A stretch of 64,000 nt of DNA from Paracoccidioides lutzii Pb01 (taxonomy: Eukaryota > Ascomycota > Eurotiomycetes > Onygenales > Ajellomycetaceae): positions 1,180,372-1,244,371 of the forward strand of contig NW_015440950.1 in the NCBI RefSeq assembly GCF_000150705.2, read 5' to 3'. Each line of letters starts with the position of its first letter. The stretch's first letter is position 1. Both the position numbers and the translations under genes were made by a program. This document shows, in pieces, positions 25,698 to 36,122 of this stretch. Below the pieces are notes generated by a model. That model was given only the letters and a program-made list of their open reading frames with translations, was not told the DNA's origin and did not search any database.

Positions 25698-26435
25698 CCT
25701 GATGAACTTTCGGTATGGTATTTCAATAGGCACAATCTTAGGGACTGAAAACAGGGGTTGAGCGAAAGTATATCTCGCATCAAGGGTTGATATGTAATTC
25801 CTAGGGAAGAGAGTATCGAAGACTCGACATGGGGCAGTAAAGGCCAGTGGATTCGATGAATGAGGTGAAGACTGTCATCTCTATTGTAAAATTTTTATAC
25901 CTTCTTTACCCACGCTACATATCCGCCAAGCAAAGTGTGATGCTTGCTACGGTCTCTCTTATGCCTCTTTGTTTCACTTTTGGTGATTACTCTCTGTCCA
26001 GGCTGGGAGATATCGGTATTCTTCCGTGCTTGGATAGCAAGGGTTTATTCCGAGTTCATAGCGGAACGCCTGATTTTAAAGCCCGTTGTTCCGAGAACTA
26101 AACTAGACGATACAGCTCGGATGCTAATGAAGTTCCATGCAGCTGATTCACACTCCAACTTCACTTTCGATGAACCATGGAGGAATACAATAGCAAAATT
26201 AAAATTCAAATACTCAACGTGCACTTTAGTTCAACATTCCATCAATGTATCCGAAAAACTTGGCGGGCAGGATATTCTAGTGATTTTACTTGATGCTGAC
26301 AGGGTACCCTTCACATCGGAAGATAACTGCTAGATACAATGTTACTCCCCCTAGCTGCCTCCATATCCAACGACCAACTGACCCGAATTCCCCACAAATA
26401 GTTTAATCCATTAATCCAACCAAACTTCATTTTGC
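25698..26435. other. Spacer between UstYa A and the peptide gene
   Basis: 738 bp that must contain the UstYa A promoter and the peptide gene's 3' end. A plus-strand frame at 25,944-26,333 (129 codons, hydrophobic start) overlaps this spacer; it lacks an HxxHC motif and matches nothing I know. A remnant of another gene cannot be excluded. Confidence 0.45.
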
Positions 26436-26648
26436 TTAGTCCTCAGCTACGGCTGGAGGAACAACATAGAAAAAGTATTTGGGCATTGCTTCGGCGTCGG
26501 CTCTGACAAGCAGCTTGGGTTCGCCAACCTGTAATGATATCAGCTATGACAACCATTATCAAGGGGAAGCGCCTGCACATACAGGGACGGGAGAGGAAGA
26601 GATCACGGTGGCCGTGATGAGGAGAGCCAAAGTGTAAAACGACTTCAT
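26436..26648 (-). CDS. Candidate single-core RiPP (dikaritin-type) precursor peptide
   Basis: Exons are 26648-26583 and 26528-26436, with a 54-bp phase-0 intron (GTATGT donor, AGCTGAT branch, TTACAG acceptor), giving 52 residues. Exon 1 is essentially a signal peptide beginning MKSFYTLALLITATVI. Exon 2 is a short hydrophilic leader, then YFFYVVPP at about residues 40-47 and a five-residue acidic tail ending in Asp. Known UstYa substrates are secreted precursors whose cores contain Tyr or Phe; the phomopsin core also runs Tyr-Val-Ile-Pro. Unlike ustiloxin or phomopsin precursors there is one core copy and no Lys-Arg Kex2 site, only a single Arg and a single Lys before it. It sits between UstYa A (same strand) and UstYa B (divergent). 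The splice model is strong; the precursor role is inference. A small secreted protein of other function is the alternative. Confidence 0.7.
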
Positions 26649-27285
26649 TTTGATGGGTGGTGGTGATTTGTTTGGAAAGATTTCCACGAAGAATTGGAGG
26701 ATTAGAATTGAGCTTTCAAATGGCAGATGGAGGGTGTGTGTTCCAGGAGTTGAAGAAGAGGAAATATCTCCTGTTAAGTAGATTTCCTTCAAGACTGTTA
26801 CCCTCCGCAGCAATTGATCCATCGACATCATGAACAACAGCAGGGAGAATACCAAGTAGTGTCCAAATTGCTTTTGCTGACAGATTCGATGTCATGCAGT
26901 GTCAGCATGCTGATGGCGGATGTCGGTAAGTCTTGTTTCTGTTGACAACCCCGGATTTATACTCAGATAAACTGTTAATTGGGACCGGGGTCCAACCCCT
27001 GACATGGGGTTACATTAACGTGGTGCCCCGGACTCTGATAGATATGTCGTCACGATAACAACAAATAGTTGAACAACATAGTCCCATCTTACCATATCCC
27101 TTGATTCACCAGCTAATTCATAGCGTTGCGTCAGCGATAATGAGATGAGGAAAACAGCAGAGACCCTCAGCCAGATCTTTGACGCCTTTCCAAGATATGT
27201 TCCACTGAGACTTCTTACAGTTTAAAGTTGGACACACCGTCTACCAGCCCCTTCTGTTCAATGTCCAATTGTTCTCGTAGTCGGA
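26649..27285. promoter_or_regulatory. Divergent promoter of peptide gene and UstYa B
   Basis: 637 bp between the start codons of the candidate precursor (-) and UstYa B (+). The shared region would allow coordinated expression. I see no diagnostic operator. Confidence 0.5.
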
Positions 27286-28428
27286 ATGTCGAATTCGAGC
27301 ACCACGGACTTGATGTCCGTTTCGGATGAAGAAGAGACTCTCTCTCTTCTGAAAGGAGCCAAAAGTGAGCCGATTCTTCAGCAACAACGGTTCTCTCAAC
27401 GCTTGTTGTATTTTACGCTGCTCGTTGTTCTGGGGATCTCTGTGTTTTGCAATGTGGTACTTATTTCAGAGCAGTATAAGCGCTGGAATTTGGATAAGAT
27501 TTGCAGCGTATATACCTCTCAGTATTGTACGTTCTCCAGATTAAGGAATGGTCCGATTCTGGGCAGCCTCTGAAATGCCGAAAAGCTAAATATTGTTCTC
27601 TTATCAACACTTAGCATCGCCTCTTTTGAAAGACATTGATATATCGTACGAAACTGTTCACTTCAACGGTTCTTTTACCAAGAAAACGATTTACCGACGA
27701 CAACCATCACCGGAGGTAGACCAGGCTTGGCATGCCCTTGGTGTACATTGTACGGCATCTATCCAATTTTTGAAGTGAATGTTGTTGCAAGAGATCATGG
27801 ATCTTCTAGGGCCAGATCTGACGTTTGTCAAAACAAATCCAGATGGTTCCATCGTTATTCCAGAAAATGAGGCAGAACGCTACGGTATTCGAAAAGGCCA
27901 GGTAAAAAGAAGAAAAGATCAGGGTGGTGGCTTTTTCGCCAATGTCGAAGTCTTTCATCATCTCCATTGCCTGGTAAGTGGGAAGAACATTAGCTTTTCT
28001 TCTTAAAGCATGTGTAGCTAACGAAATAATTTAAGAATTTGCTCCGGCAAGCCTCTCATTTCAATTTTGAATATTACTCTCGAGAAGGGAAAGGCGCCTT
28101 TCAAGATCCAGACAACATTCTTGAAACGCACGTCAGTGCGTCATGTCCAAGTCCATTTCGAAGCAGAGCTTTTCTAACTTATAATTAACAATGAGCAGGC
28201 CATTGTGTTGACATCATCCGCCAGCAGCTTATGTGTACTGCCGATATAGGAGTCTTCGGACAATGGTGGATTAAAGGGACTGGGCCTTTTATCGATTTCA
28301 ATACTGCTCATAAATGCCGGAATTTTGAGGACATCAGAAAGTGGGCAGAGAAGCGCCAACAAGAATATTTTAATACAGACAAACCTCAGAAGATGCCTGG
28401 AGATATAGTGCTTTCTGAAATACCCTGA
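27286..28428 (+). CDS. UstYa-family (DUF3328) oxidative cyclase-like protein B
   Basis: Five exons: 27286-27526, 27615-27742, 27794-27973, 28036-28135 and 28199-28428, giving 292 residues. The second intron could also be 27741-27791, and the fourth uses a weak GTGCGT donor that is the only one keeping frame. There is a cytoplasmic acidic N terminus, then a transmembrane helix at about 41-62 (YFTLLVVLGISVFCNVVLI) and the conserved EVDQAWHALG block. The HxxHC motifs are HHLHC at 178-182, followed by NLLRQA, and HVSHC at 215-219, followed by VDIIRQQLMC. The C terminus has the usual WWIKGTGPFIDFNTAHKCRNF block with a conserved Cys. The architecture is complete and typical of UstYa enzymes acting on a secreted peptide. 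It is transcribed away from the peptide gene. Confidence 0.9.
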
Positions 28429-29642
28429 AAATGAGACCCCATTTTTGTGCTGTACAATTGACGAATGTTGAGATAATTATCTGATGGAGGGAATAAAATT
28501 TATACCCCAATCAGAAGAGGAAAAATTGTTAGCCGGCCTTGACCGGTTGTTACGCTCCGCCTGCTGCACGTGATCTAGATAACCCACATATATAGCATAG
28601 CTGGCCTCGTCCCGGATGGGATCACCGAACGAAGAGACGCACGTATGCGATATTCGTCATCCAAAATAAAAGTTGTAATCAAAATACGTATGGGAGGTCG
28701 CTAACTAGTTAGTTAACTAGTTAGATAGTTAGGTAATCAACTAAGGCACTAAAAAGCCATGACAAAACCACATTTTTGTGTTAACTAAATCTTAGACATC
28801 AGTCACTATTAGTGGTTAAAATATTTAATGAAGACTAGAGACCACCGGGCCTGAAGTTCCAGTTATGCTCAAACCTAAGAGCCCCCTAGGTCAATGCCTA
28901 TCATTATGAGCGTATACGCTATTCTAGTTTGGATTTAGTGTATATTTAGTGGGAGTCAAAACTTTTGATCGAGACCGCTGTAGTTATCAGCAATGATATT
29001 GAGTAGTTAACTACTCATAAAACTACTTACACATAGTTGCTCACTCTTACTAAATCCGACGCATGAACACAAAATCCACTTCTTACGATGTAACTCATAA
29101 CATTCTTTAATATTACATTAACTGATGAAGACCAACAACTACTCTAAATATTCTGTCTTGTGTAGATACAGCTGAGAGTGCACTGCAGTATCTGTGCAAT
29201 TAGGACTGGACAAAAACCAATCTGATAGTGAGGTAGTTAGGTAAACTCTGTAAGGAGTACGGAGTTTAAATGAAAATTAATTGCTTGTCAAACTAAGGAT
29301 GATTCGCGCTAAACTGACACTAAATCCAAATTATTAGAATAGTGAGAGTTTCATGCCTAGAGATAGGCACCTGTCTAAGGACTCTTTAGGCCTTAACATA
29401 ACTAACTTTAGCCAAGGAACACGTTAAGCTTTTACTAAAGTGATTTAACTAGGAATAGAATGGTAGAGACTAAGTTTAGTTAAGATCCCAAATGTGGCTT
29501 GTTCGTGGTTTCTTAGTGCCTTGGCGAGACAAAACTTTGGTAGGTAGTTTTGGGCTTCCATCAATTCAAAACTTGCTGCGCCAAAAAAAAAAAAAAAAAG
29601 CTTTTGACTGCTTGTCAAAAGATACCTGGTAGGTGTCAACAA
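28429..29642. other. AT-rich spacer with TAGTTAAC-type repeats
   Basis: 1.2 kb between convergent UstYa B and the third membrane protein. It contains a short run of ACTAGTTAGTTAACTAGTTAG at 28,701-28,740, a palindromic TCAAAACTTTTGA near 28,958 and an A17 run at 29,583. No coding frame. Confidence 0.6.
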
Positions 29643-30368
29643 CTAATATATATCCAGACGTACACACCTACCCAGCGCAAAATCAACCTTTGATTTCGCG
29701 CCTACTCGGTGGTCTTGATTGGCAATAATCTGGCTGCAGTGGTATGCATGATGGTAATTTAGCAATGCCACATGCACATAAACATTCCTTTCACCAGCTC
29801 GAATCCGTTTCGCCGCCTTAACCAGGACGCGCCAGTCGTACAGGCAATGTGCCATATGGTATCTCTCCCATGTATAGCCGACAAGATCGTCCACAAGTGT
29901 TAATGAATCTTGGGGAATTTCGACGGAATGGTTGTGGCTTGTCCACCATGGGAACGGCCCGCTGCCTCCAACCGTTGCCAGGTCTGAATCCGGTAACATC
30001 GATTCTCGAGCAGCGTCCTCATCATAGCATAGACGGGGCAGCCATGCTGCAGCCAAAACATCAAATACGCAGCCGCGGGCAACTGCCTCTGCGCGTGTCG
30101 TTCCGCAATCCAAAATCAGGTCTGATTCGGTTTGTAACAATGATGGCGGTTCTTTTGAACCGGAAGTGGACTGGGAACATATGCATTCATTTCGTCTAAT
30201 CCAACTTCTGGGAGCAAGGACCAAAAGGAGAGCGCCCATGGAGAGCAAGGTTATGAAAAGAGCTGCCCAACAGAAGTGTGTCTTCGACCGGCGAGGTGCC
30301 TCTTCATTTTCATCATCGCTTTGATCGCATTCTTTGTATCCGTTATTAGAAGTCCATAGCTTCACCAT
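29643..30368 (-). CDS. Divergent double-HxxHC membrane protein (UstYa-like)
   Basis: A single exon of 241 residues, starting at the ATG at 30,368. A charged N terminus precedes a transmembrane helix at about 32-52 (FCWAALFITLLSMGALLLVL). The luminal part carries the block DCGTTRAEAVARGCVFDVL then WLPRLCYDED, which marks a large, mostly unnamed fungal family with a GCxFDxxxxxWLPxxCxD signature. Two HxxHC motifs follow, HMAHC at 171-175 (in WERYHMAHCLYDWR) and HAYHC at 207-211. The layout parallels UstYa proteins (one anchor, two HxxHC), but the surrounding sequence differs and the family is not classical DUF3328. I infer a related metal-dependent oxidative role on the same peptide. It lacks introns, unlike the two classical UstYa genes. 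Confidence 0.75.
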   Translation of the reverse strand: MVKLWTSNNGYKECDQSDDENEEAPRRSKTHFCWAALFITLLSMGALLLVLAPRSWIRRNECICSQSTSGSKEPPSLLQTESDLILDCGTTRAEAVARGCVFDVLAAAWLPRLCYDEDAARESMLPDSDLATVGGSGPFPWWTSHNHSVEIPQDSLTLVDDLVGYTWERYHMAHCLYDWRVLVKAAKRIRAGERNVYVHVALLNYHHAYHCSQIIANQDHRVGAKSKVDFALGRCVRLDIY

Positions 30369-32538
30369 TTTCAAGGATTCAGGGTACGATGAGAGGGTGG
30401 AATATTAACGTCGTTGAATTCAGCAAGTAATAGAGACGTGGAATGAGATGTAAAGAGAGGTTGGAACAATAGAAGGTAAAGCACCCATGCTTTCTGTTAA
30501 CTTTGACATTGGGATTTCCTTGATAGCCATAGTCAATAAGTTACACTATCGAGCGGTTTGGAGACCCTCGAAGCACATATTTGCTGACACGGCACGCTGA
30601 CAGGAACGATGCAACGCAGTTTGTGCTGACTCCTTCTCATCAGTCCACTGGTCCTTATCACCCATATATTTGTGTTAAGTTGACTATTGCGGTCAGTGTC
30701 GGTATCGATCGGATGGGAGAGGGAAAACGAAATGTCTCCGAATCGCAGCTTGTGGGGCGTCAAAGGTAGTTACATGTTTCTGGAGAATTGTGCCATGCTT
30801 CCTAGCTGTAACAAATCTCCGGCTGACTGGGATTCCGTATTTGTTTCATGATATCTTCAATGTATCCCTGCCTAGCCGGCACAATGCTGTGACAGTGCGA
30901 TAATGTTGCTTGCAGAGTACTTGATTATTTACTCTTAGTTACCATGTAGCGAAATGACAACCTCTCAGATAACGAAGATATTACCACAGTCCCGCAGATG
31001 ATATCCATCAGCAGACTCATCAAAATTAAAAATAGCAACGGCGGTTTCAATACCGAACGAATAGTGGACGGGAAATCTGGGGCCCCAGGATCTTGGTCGA
31101 ACTCGAATGACGCCTTTGCCGTGGTTCCATGGTGAGTCCACCCACTGCATCCGGAAATATCAACATACTGCCCCGCTATGTGTCCCTAGGGCCCCGAATC
31201 CGAGCGGCCCACCGGAGTTTGAGCTGGGATGATATGTTGAGTGATCTGCCGAATGTGCTCGATGAAATTCACGCTTGTGTGAAAAATGGATAGCAGGCAG
31301 AACAGCATACCGGGCAAAAGGTCGGTGATCAGCTCTTCATGTTATCAGCTTTCTCTGTCGGCACCGGGCGGCCCAATCCAATATGCATATCACCATTGAA
31401 GAGGGGATGCAGTATCTTTCTGAGTAGCACAGGTAATTTCCTGCCCTTGCTGTCGGTGGTAACTGATGTTAGAATAAATCCTGTGTACTCAGCGAGATAT
31501 ACTAGGACGAATCGCCACCAGTCGAGCCTCCTATTTCCTTAAACTTGGTAATAAGGATGCGATTTAGAACATGTCATCTGTGGCAGTCAACATCCATGGA
31601 CACAAAATGTGGGATCGTATCTGACGTCACCTCCGAAACTCACATTGGATGTACAACTTCATATGTTATATTCGACTCCAGGTTTACGGGCGAAAACTAC
31701 ATACATTTCCCAAGGATAGGCATGGGCAGTGCATGGCAACATGGATTCTATGAAGCACCTAACCGTCGTTATGACAACCATGTTGTAACCGGTGAAGTTC
31801 GGTGTGCCTAATTGATCTTCCTTCTAGAACATGGAAAATATTCTGAAACCAAACTCTTGAGAAATTGGCTATTGTAAGCTGTGGGGCTTGGGGAAATGGG
31901 GAAACGGGATGGACAAAGAATATGGGCAGCAATGGCACCAACTCGGAGCTTCAGGGAGACAAACAAGTGAGTCTTTCTACTGGTTAAATGCTCAATCATG
32001 TAACAATCGCAACATTGCGATGTTCACTTCTCTATTCTAAAAGATTGTTCTTGACGATACAAAATGCAGTGCTTTCCCCTCACCAAATTAACTAAAATAA
32101 AGTGCCGAGCCAACCAAGTTATTGGCGCTAGAAATATACATGTATATACAAACAGCTATCATGCATACCTGCAAAAGTTGCAGCCATGTTGGTAAAGGCT
32201 CATATGTTCCTTGCTGCCAAAGAAAGGGCCTAAGTTGTTTTGAAGGATCCACAGTTGACGAGAATCCTGACTCCTGGAATCTGGTTGATCTATGACAAAC
32301 TCCCCACTATGTAATCTGTATCCTTGGACGCCCGTTAGACCAGGATTTCATTAGAACAGTTGTAGGAAGGGCTGAGCCAGGTTATTTTTTACAGAATATT
32401 AAAGAGATAAACCAAAACAGGCTTCAACGTCAAAAGCACAAGCTCATTGGCCCTTGAAAACCTCTTCACGGAATATTCTTATTAATCTTCTTTATGACTA
32501 TTGCACAATCGTCAATAAACCACCACAACCCAACGACA

Positions 32539-32584
32539 AAAAAAAAAAAAAGAAAAGAAAAGAAAAAAGAAAGAAGAAAAAAAG
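32539..32584. repeat. A-run with (AGAAA)n simple repeat
   Basis: Thirteen A residues followed by imperfect GAAAA/GAAG units. Confidence 0.9.
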
Positions 32585-33721
32585 ACAGCACCGACGGCAT
32601 CCAAGTGCAGGAGGAGCCCAAGCTTGTTACATGACATTCCGGAGACCAACTTCTCCGGAGTTGGAAACATGTCCCAGATATGCGGTGCGGTGGGGTGAGG
32701 ATAAATACTCGCCATGGCAGGACGAGGGGATTGCCGCCTGGGCTGCTGGTTGCGGCGAAGAACACTGAAGCAGCTGGAAAAGCAAACTCTGGGAATAATA
32801 ATTCCGGCAACAGGGATTTGGCAATCCCGGTGGAGAGAACCAGATGAAGTATGGAGCCTGCACCCAATCCAATTTGTCACCAGAATACGGACTGTAAGCT
32901 GGTAGAAGATTGCCGTATTTGTTCTGGCGATCAGATTTTTCAGGATAAAAAATAAACAAAAAGCACGCCCTCATTCGCCCGCCGTACAAAAGCGTAGATT
33001 CAAATTTTGGAACTCTCAGCTTTTTCTGGGTAATTAGAATGTCAAATATAGGAGGATTTGATGTCATAGGGCATCTTTTTGTTGATTTGAATCCCGTAAC
33101 TATCCTTGTGAAAGCGCAAAACCCTCCAGTAAAGGTGCAAACAAAAAGAAAACATGCAACAAAATACAACCACACCCAACCACCTAGGCAATTTTCCCCT
33201 CAGCGCATGAACATGGATGCATCTTCCCTGCCTGGACACATCGGTTCAGGACTTTTAGACCAAACTCCTTGCTCAACACCAGGGTGCCCTTCACAACGGC
33301 TTGGTGAACGGCGGCAGACTTTTAGAGAGAAAATGTATCCAAGGAGGTTGTATGAGTGGAGTCTCTGGTTTTGATACCATTTTGTTCCTTTTTCTGTCTC
33401 CTTACTATGATATGAAGGGAGTAAAAGAGCTATTTTTGTATGTTTCTGATGTATTCAGTAGCTTTAGTCATTACTGTCATCATTCATAATTGTGGCGACA
33501 ATGAAGCATGAAGACGACAACTCCATGCCACTTCCTCCTGTGCATTTGGTCATCTATTCGTCATTTGGCGCTCCCGGAATCCTCAATTATATCTTCTCCA
33601 CCTTTCATTTCATTAGAAATCGAAGTTGAGAAGAGATTCAAAGGCGGATGGGTGTTGATAGCTTGGTAATTCGTAATCTGCTTCTGTAGATGCAGCAGTG
33701 AAGAACTCTAGCATTCTTCTC

Positions 33722-33757
33722 TCGTCATTTTTCTTTCTTTTCTTTTCTTTTCTTTTC

Positions 33758-33790
<33 letters not shown>
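33722..33790. repeat. (TTTTC)n pentanucleotide repeat with T-run
   Basis: About ten TTTTC units ending in a T-run. It is complementary in composition to the A-rich repeat 1.15 kb to the left. Confidence 0.92.
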
Positions 33791-34852
33791 ACCGCAGCCA
33801 GCTCCTTCATGACTTGAAGTTACCAAAAGAGAGAATCATTGGGGTATGAGGCACAGAAAGAAGCATATCGGTAACACAGTTCACTGTTGTACGCAAGCCT
33901 TAGAGGGGGCCGGGCGTTGAACTGTAGTGCTATATTTGAAATAGCCTAGAAGAAACTTCCGAAGATTAAAAGATAGAACGTGTAATGCCGCCGCTCTGAT
34001 GGTTTAGATCCCATTCAAGACCGGAGCAAAAGGATCTCAGCACCCGCCGGGCCAAACAATGATAGAGTAACTAGAGCTAGCAGAGAGGAGTAACCTCCTG
34101 GTTCGCTGTGGATTGGGCCCTGGACAGCACTCACTTTTTGTTTCCATCCTCGATATTGAAACGAAACGAGCGTAGACCTACTCCGTACGTGTTTGCATGT
34201 CTTGTTGTAGGGGAGTAATCAGTAATCTCGAATCACGCTGAAAGGTTTTTCAGTTAAAAACCGGATTCACAGATGCTTCCTGTTACCTTGTTGTTATACA
34301 GGATGCCGGACCAAACCGAGCAACATGAACAGTGCTTGGCTAAAAACTACCAAGAGAATTGTTGGTTTGCGCATTTCGTACTCGAAATTCCTCCATTTTG
34401 CGCTGAAGATTGTTGAATTGCGAGTTGGAAGTTTAGTGGTTGGACAACTAAAATCATGTGACACTTAAAACCAGCCACAACCTTAAATCTAAAAGTACAG
34501 AACACTTTTTATCTCAAACGCAACCAACCCATGAGGAGAAGGGAAACTATTAACTAATAGCAGCAATTCGAGAGCTGCACTATATAAATTACGAATCCGC
34601 AAAGTGCAGTAATTTCACGAGCACAAAACGGAAATGACATGTAAGTGCTTGGTGTGCCTTTTCAAAACAATCCATGCGTCCAAGATAAATGAGAAGGGCC
34701 TGAACGGGGAATATTAAACAAGACGAGAAAATATGCACCTGAATATTAAGAATCTGAAAACGCCGAGATCCCTCACAGCTTATTAGGTTTGCTGGCACTG
34801 TCTTGCTTTAGGCGTACAACCCCCTAATTATTGATGTGATGACGATTATCCG

Positions 34853-36122
34853 TCAGTATACTTTCGACGCATTTGCAATTTGTTGAGGAAGAACTGGGGA
34901 AAAATTGGGGTCAAAAGCTCTCACCTCCTGCACGCATGTGAGCAACAGTGTCCCATCCTGAGACCACATCTTCTGCATCACCAAGCCCCGCCCACCGCCT
35001 GCCCAAGGACTCGTCATCTCTATAAACAACCACTCATCCGCCCTAAATCCTCCACGCGCGTGGAAGTATATCGTGTGATCCAAGCTGACCATCATCCCCA
35101 TCTCCCGTTTAGGTGGGGGGGGGTCAACTTTCGAGTCTTGCATAGCCTCAGCGTAAAATTCAGCGGCTTCCTGGCGCAGGAGCTCTTTTAGCGATCTCTC
35201 GATCTCCTCACTGTCCAGATCGGAGGGATTTTTCAACTTGGAGATGGCGTGTTTTAGAGCGTCAGGGGACGCGAAGCGCGGGATGTTCTGGACCCGCGCA
35301 ATGGTACCGATAAAGTAGCTGTCGGACATGTAGGCAAGGGCGGAGAGATGCGCTTGCTGGCCTCCGGCGGCGGAGATGGTGCCGCGGGCGCGGAAAAATT
35401 GGTAGATGGCTTTTTCCTCGGCACGAGGGGAGTTTCCTGAAAGAATTAGTCCAGGCTTCGAGTATCTATGCTGAGAGTTTGGGTGACAAAAGAATGCCAT
35501 GTCTTTCTTCAACATACTATTAACAACCCCAGCGTTTCTCGTTTCAAATGGCCCTTTGGAAGCGGCACTGGCGTTAGCCGGAGGTAGCGCTATGTTCGGC
35601 TTCGGCGTGCTATGTTCAACCTTCTCCTCCCCGCCACTCCCCTCGCGGTCGAAACTGATCGTTGTAGTGAAAATGGGTTTCCCTTTTTGTCGTGCCTGGA
35701 CGGTGCGGGTCGCGAAGGACCGTCCCTCCCGAACCCGTTCGACATGGTATATGATTGGAATTTCTGCGTCTCCAGCCAGCACGAAGTAGCAATGCATGCT
35801 ATGTGGGGAGAATCCGGGGCTAACGGTCAATTGAGCTGCGGCTAGGGACTGGGCGATGGCAGCACCGCCATAGATTCCACGGGCAGCGGGTGGATGCCAT
35901 AGTGGACGTGTGTTTGTGAAAACATCCTATATATGGTTCTCTCCGGTTAGCATTCGGCTCTGCACGATGGTGTAGCAAAACCCGAACAGATCATTTGTTA
36001 GGGGGTTTTTATGGGATGAATCTTACCGGTCCGAAATCAGATACGGGGGTCAGCTCTAGGATATTTTCTATCTGAGATTTTGATGGGTCTTCCGGGGGAG
36101 CTTCAAAGAGCGTGACCTGCAT
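34853..36122 (-). CDS. Acyl-CoA thioesterase II (TesB-like, double hotdog)
   Basis: Exons are 36122-36027 and 35926-34853, with a 100-bp intron (GTAAGA/TATAG, phase 0), giving 389 residues. The N-terminal hotdog contains LWHPPAARGIYGGAAIAQSLA and SMHCYFVLAGDAEIPIIYHV, then VREGRSFATRTVQA, all standard TesB blocks. The second hotdog contains SLDHTIYFHARGGFRADEW, with the catalytic Asp, and MTSPWAGGGRGLVMQKMWSQDG. The enzyme releases CoA from acyl-CoAs, usually in peroxisomes. The C terminus reads ASKVY, not a standard PTS1 tripeptide. A Lys/Ser-rich insertion lies between the domains. A G9 run (35,115-35,123) encodes a Pro tract and is a possible indel hot spot. Confidence 0.9.

Larger units (their letters stand above)
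30369..34852. other. Intergenic, no supported gene
   Basis: About 4.5 kb. A minus frame of 182 codons (32,627-33,175) starts at GTG and has no recognisable domain. A 54-codon ATG frame at 31,129-31,293 looks protein-like (DDMLSDLPNVLDEIHACV) but has no partner. Two purine/pyrimidine simple repeats are listed separately. Confidence 0.55.

Noticed and set aside
25944..26333. 129-codon plus frame considered as a fourth UstYa-like gene
   Set aside because: There is no HxxHC motif and no conserved UstYa block, and the position overlaps the spacer expected to hold a promoter.
31129..31293. 54-codon ATG frame with protein-like end
   Set aside because: It is short and isolated, with no splice partner or family; kept only as a note.
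32627..33175. 182-codon minus frame
   Set aside because: It starts at GTG, has no family match and overlaps other random frames.
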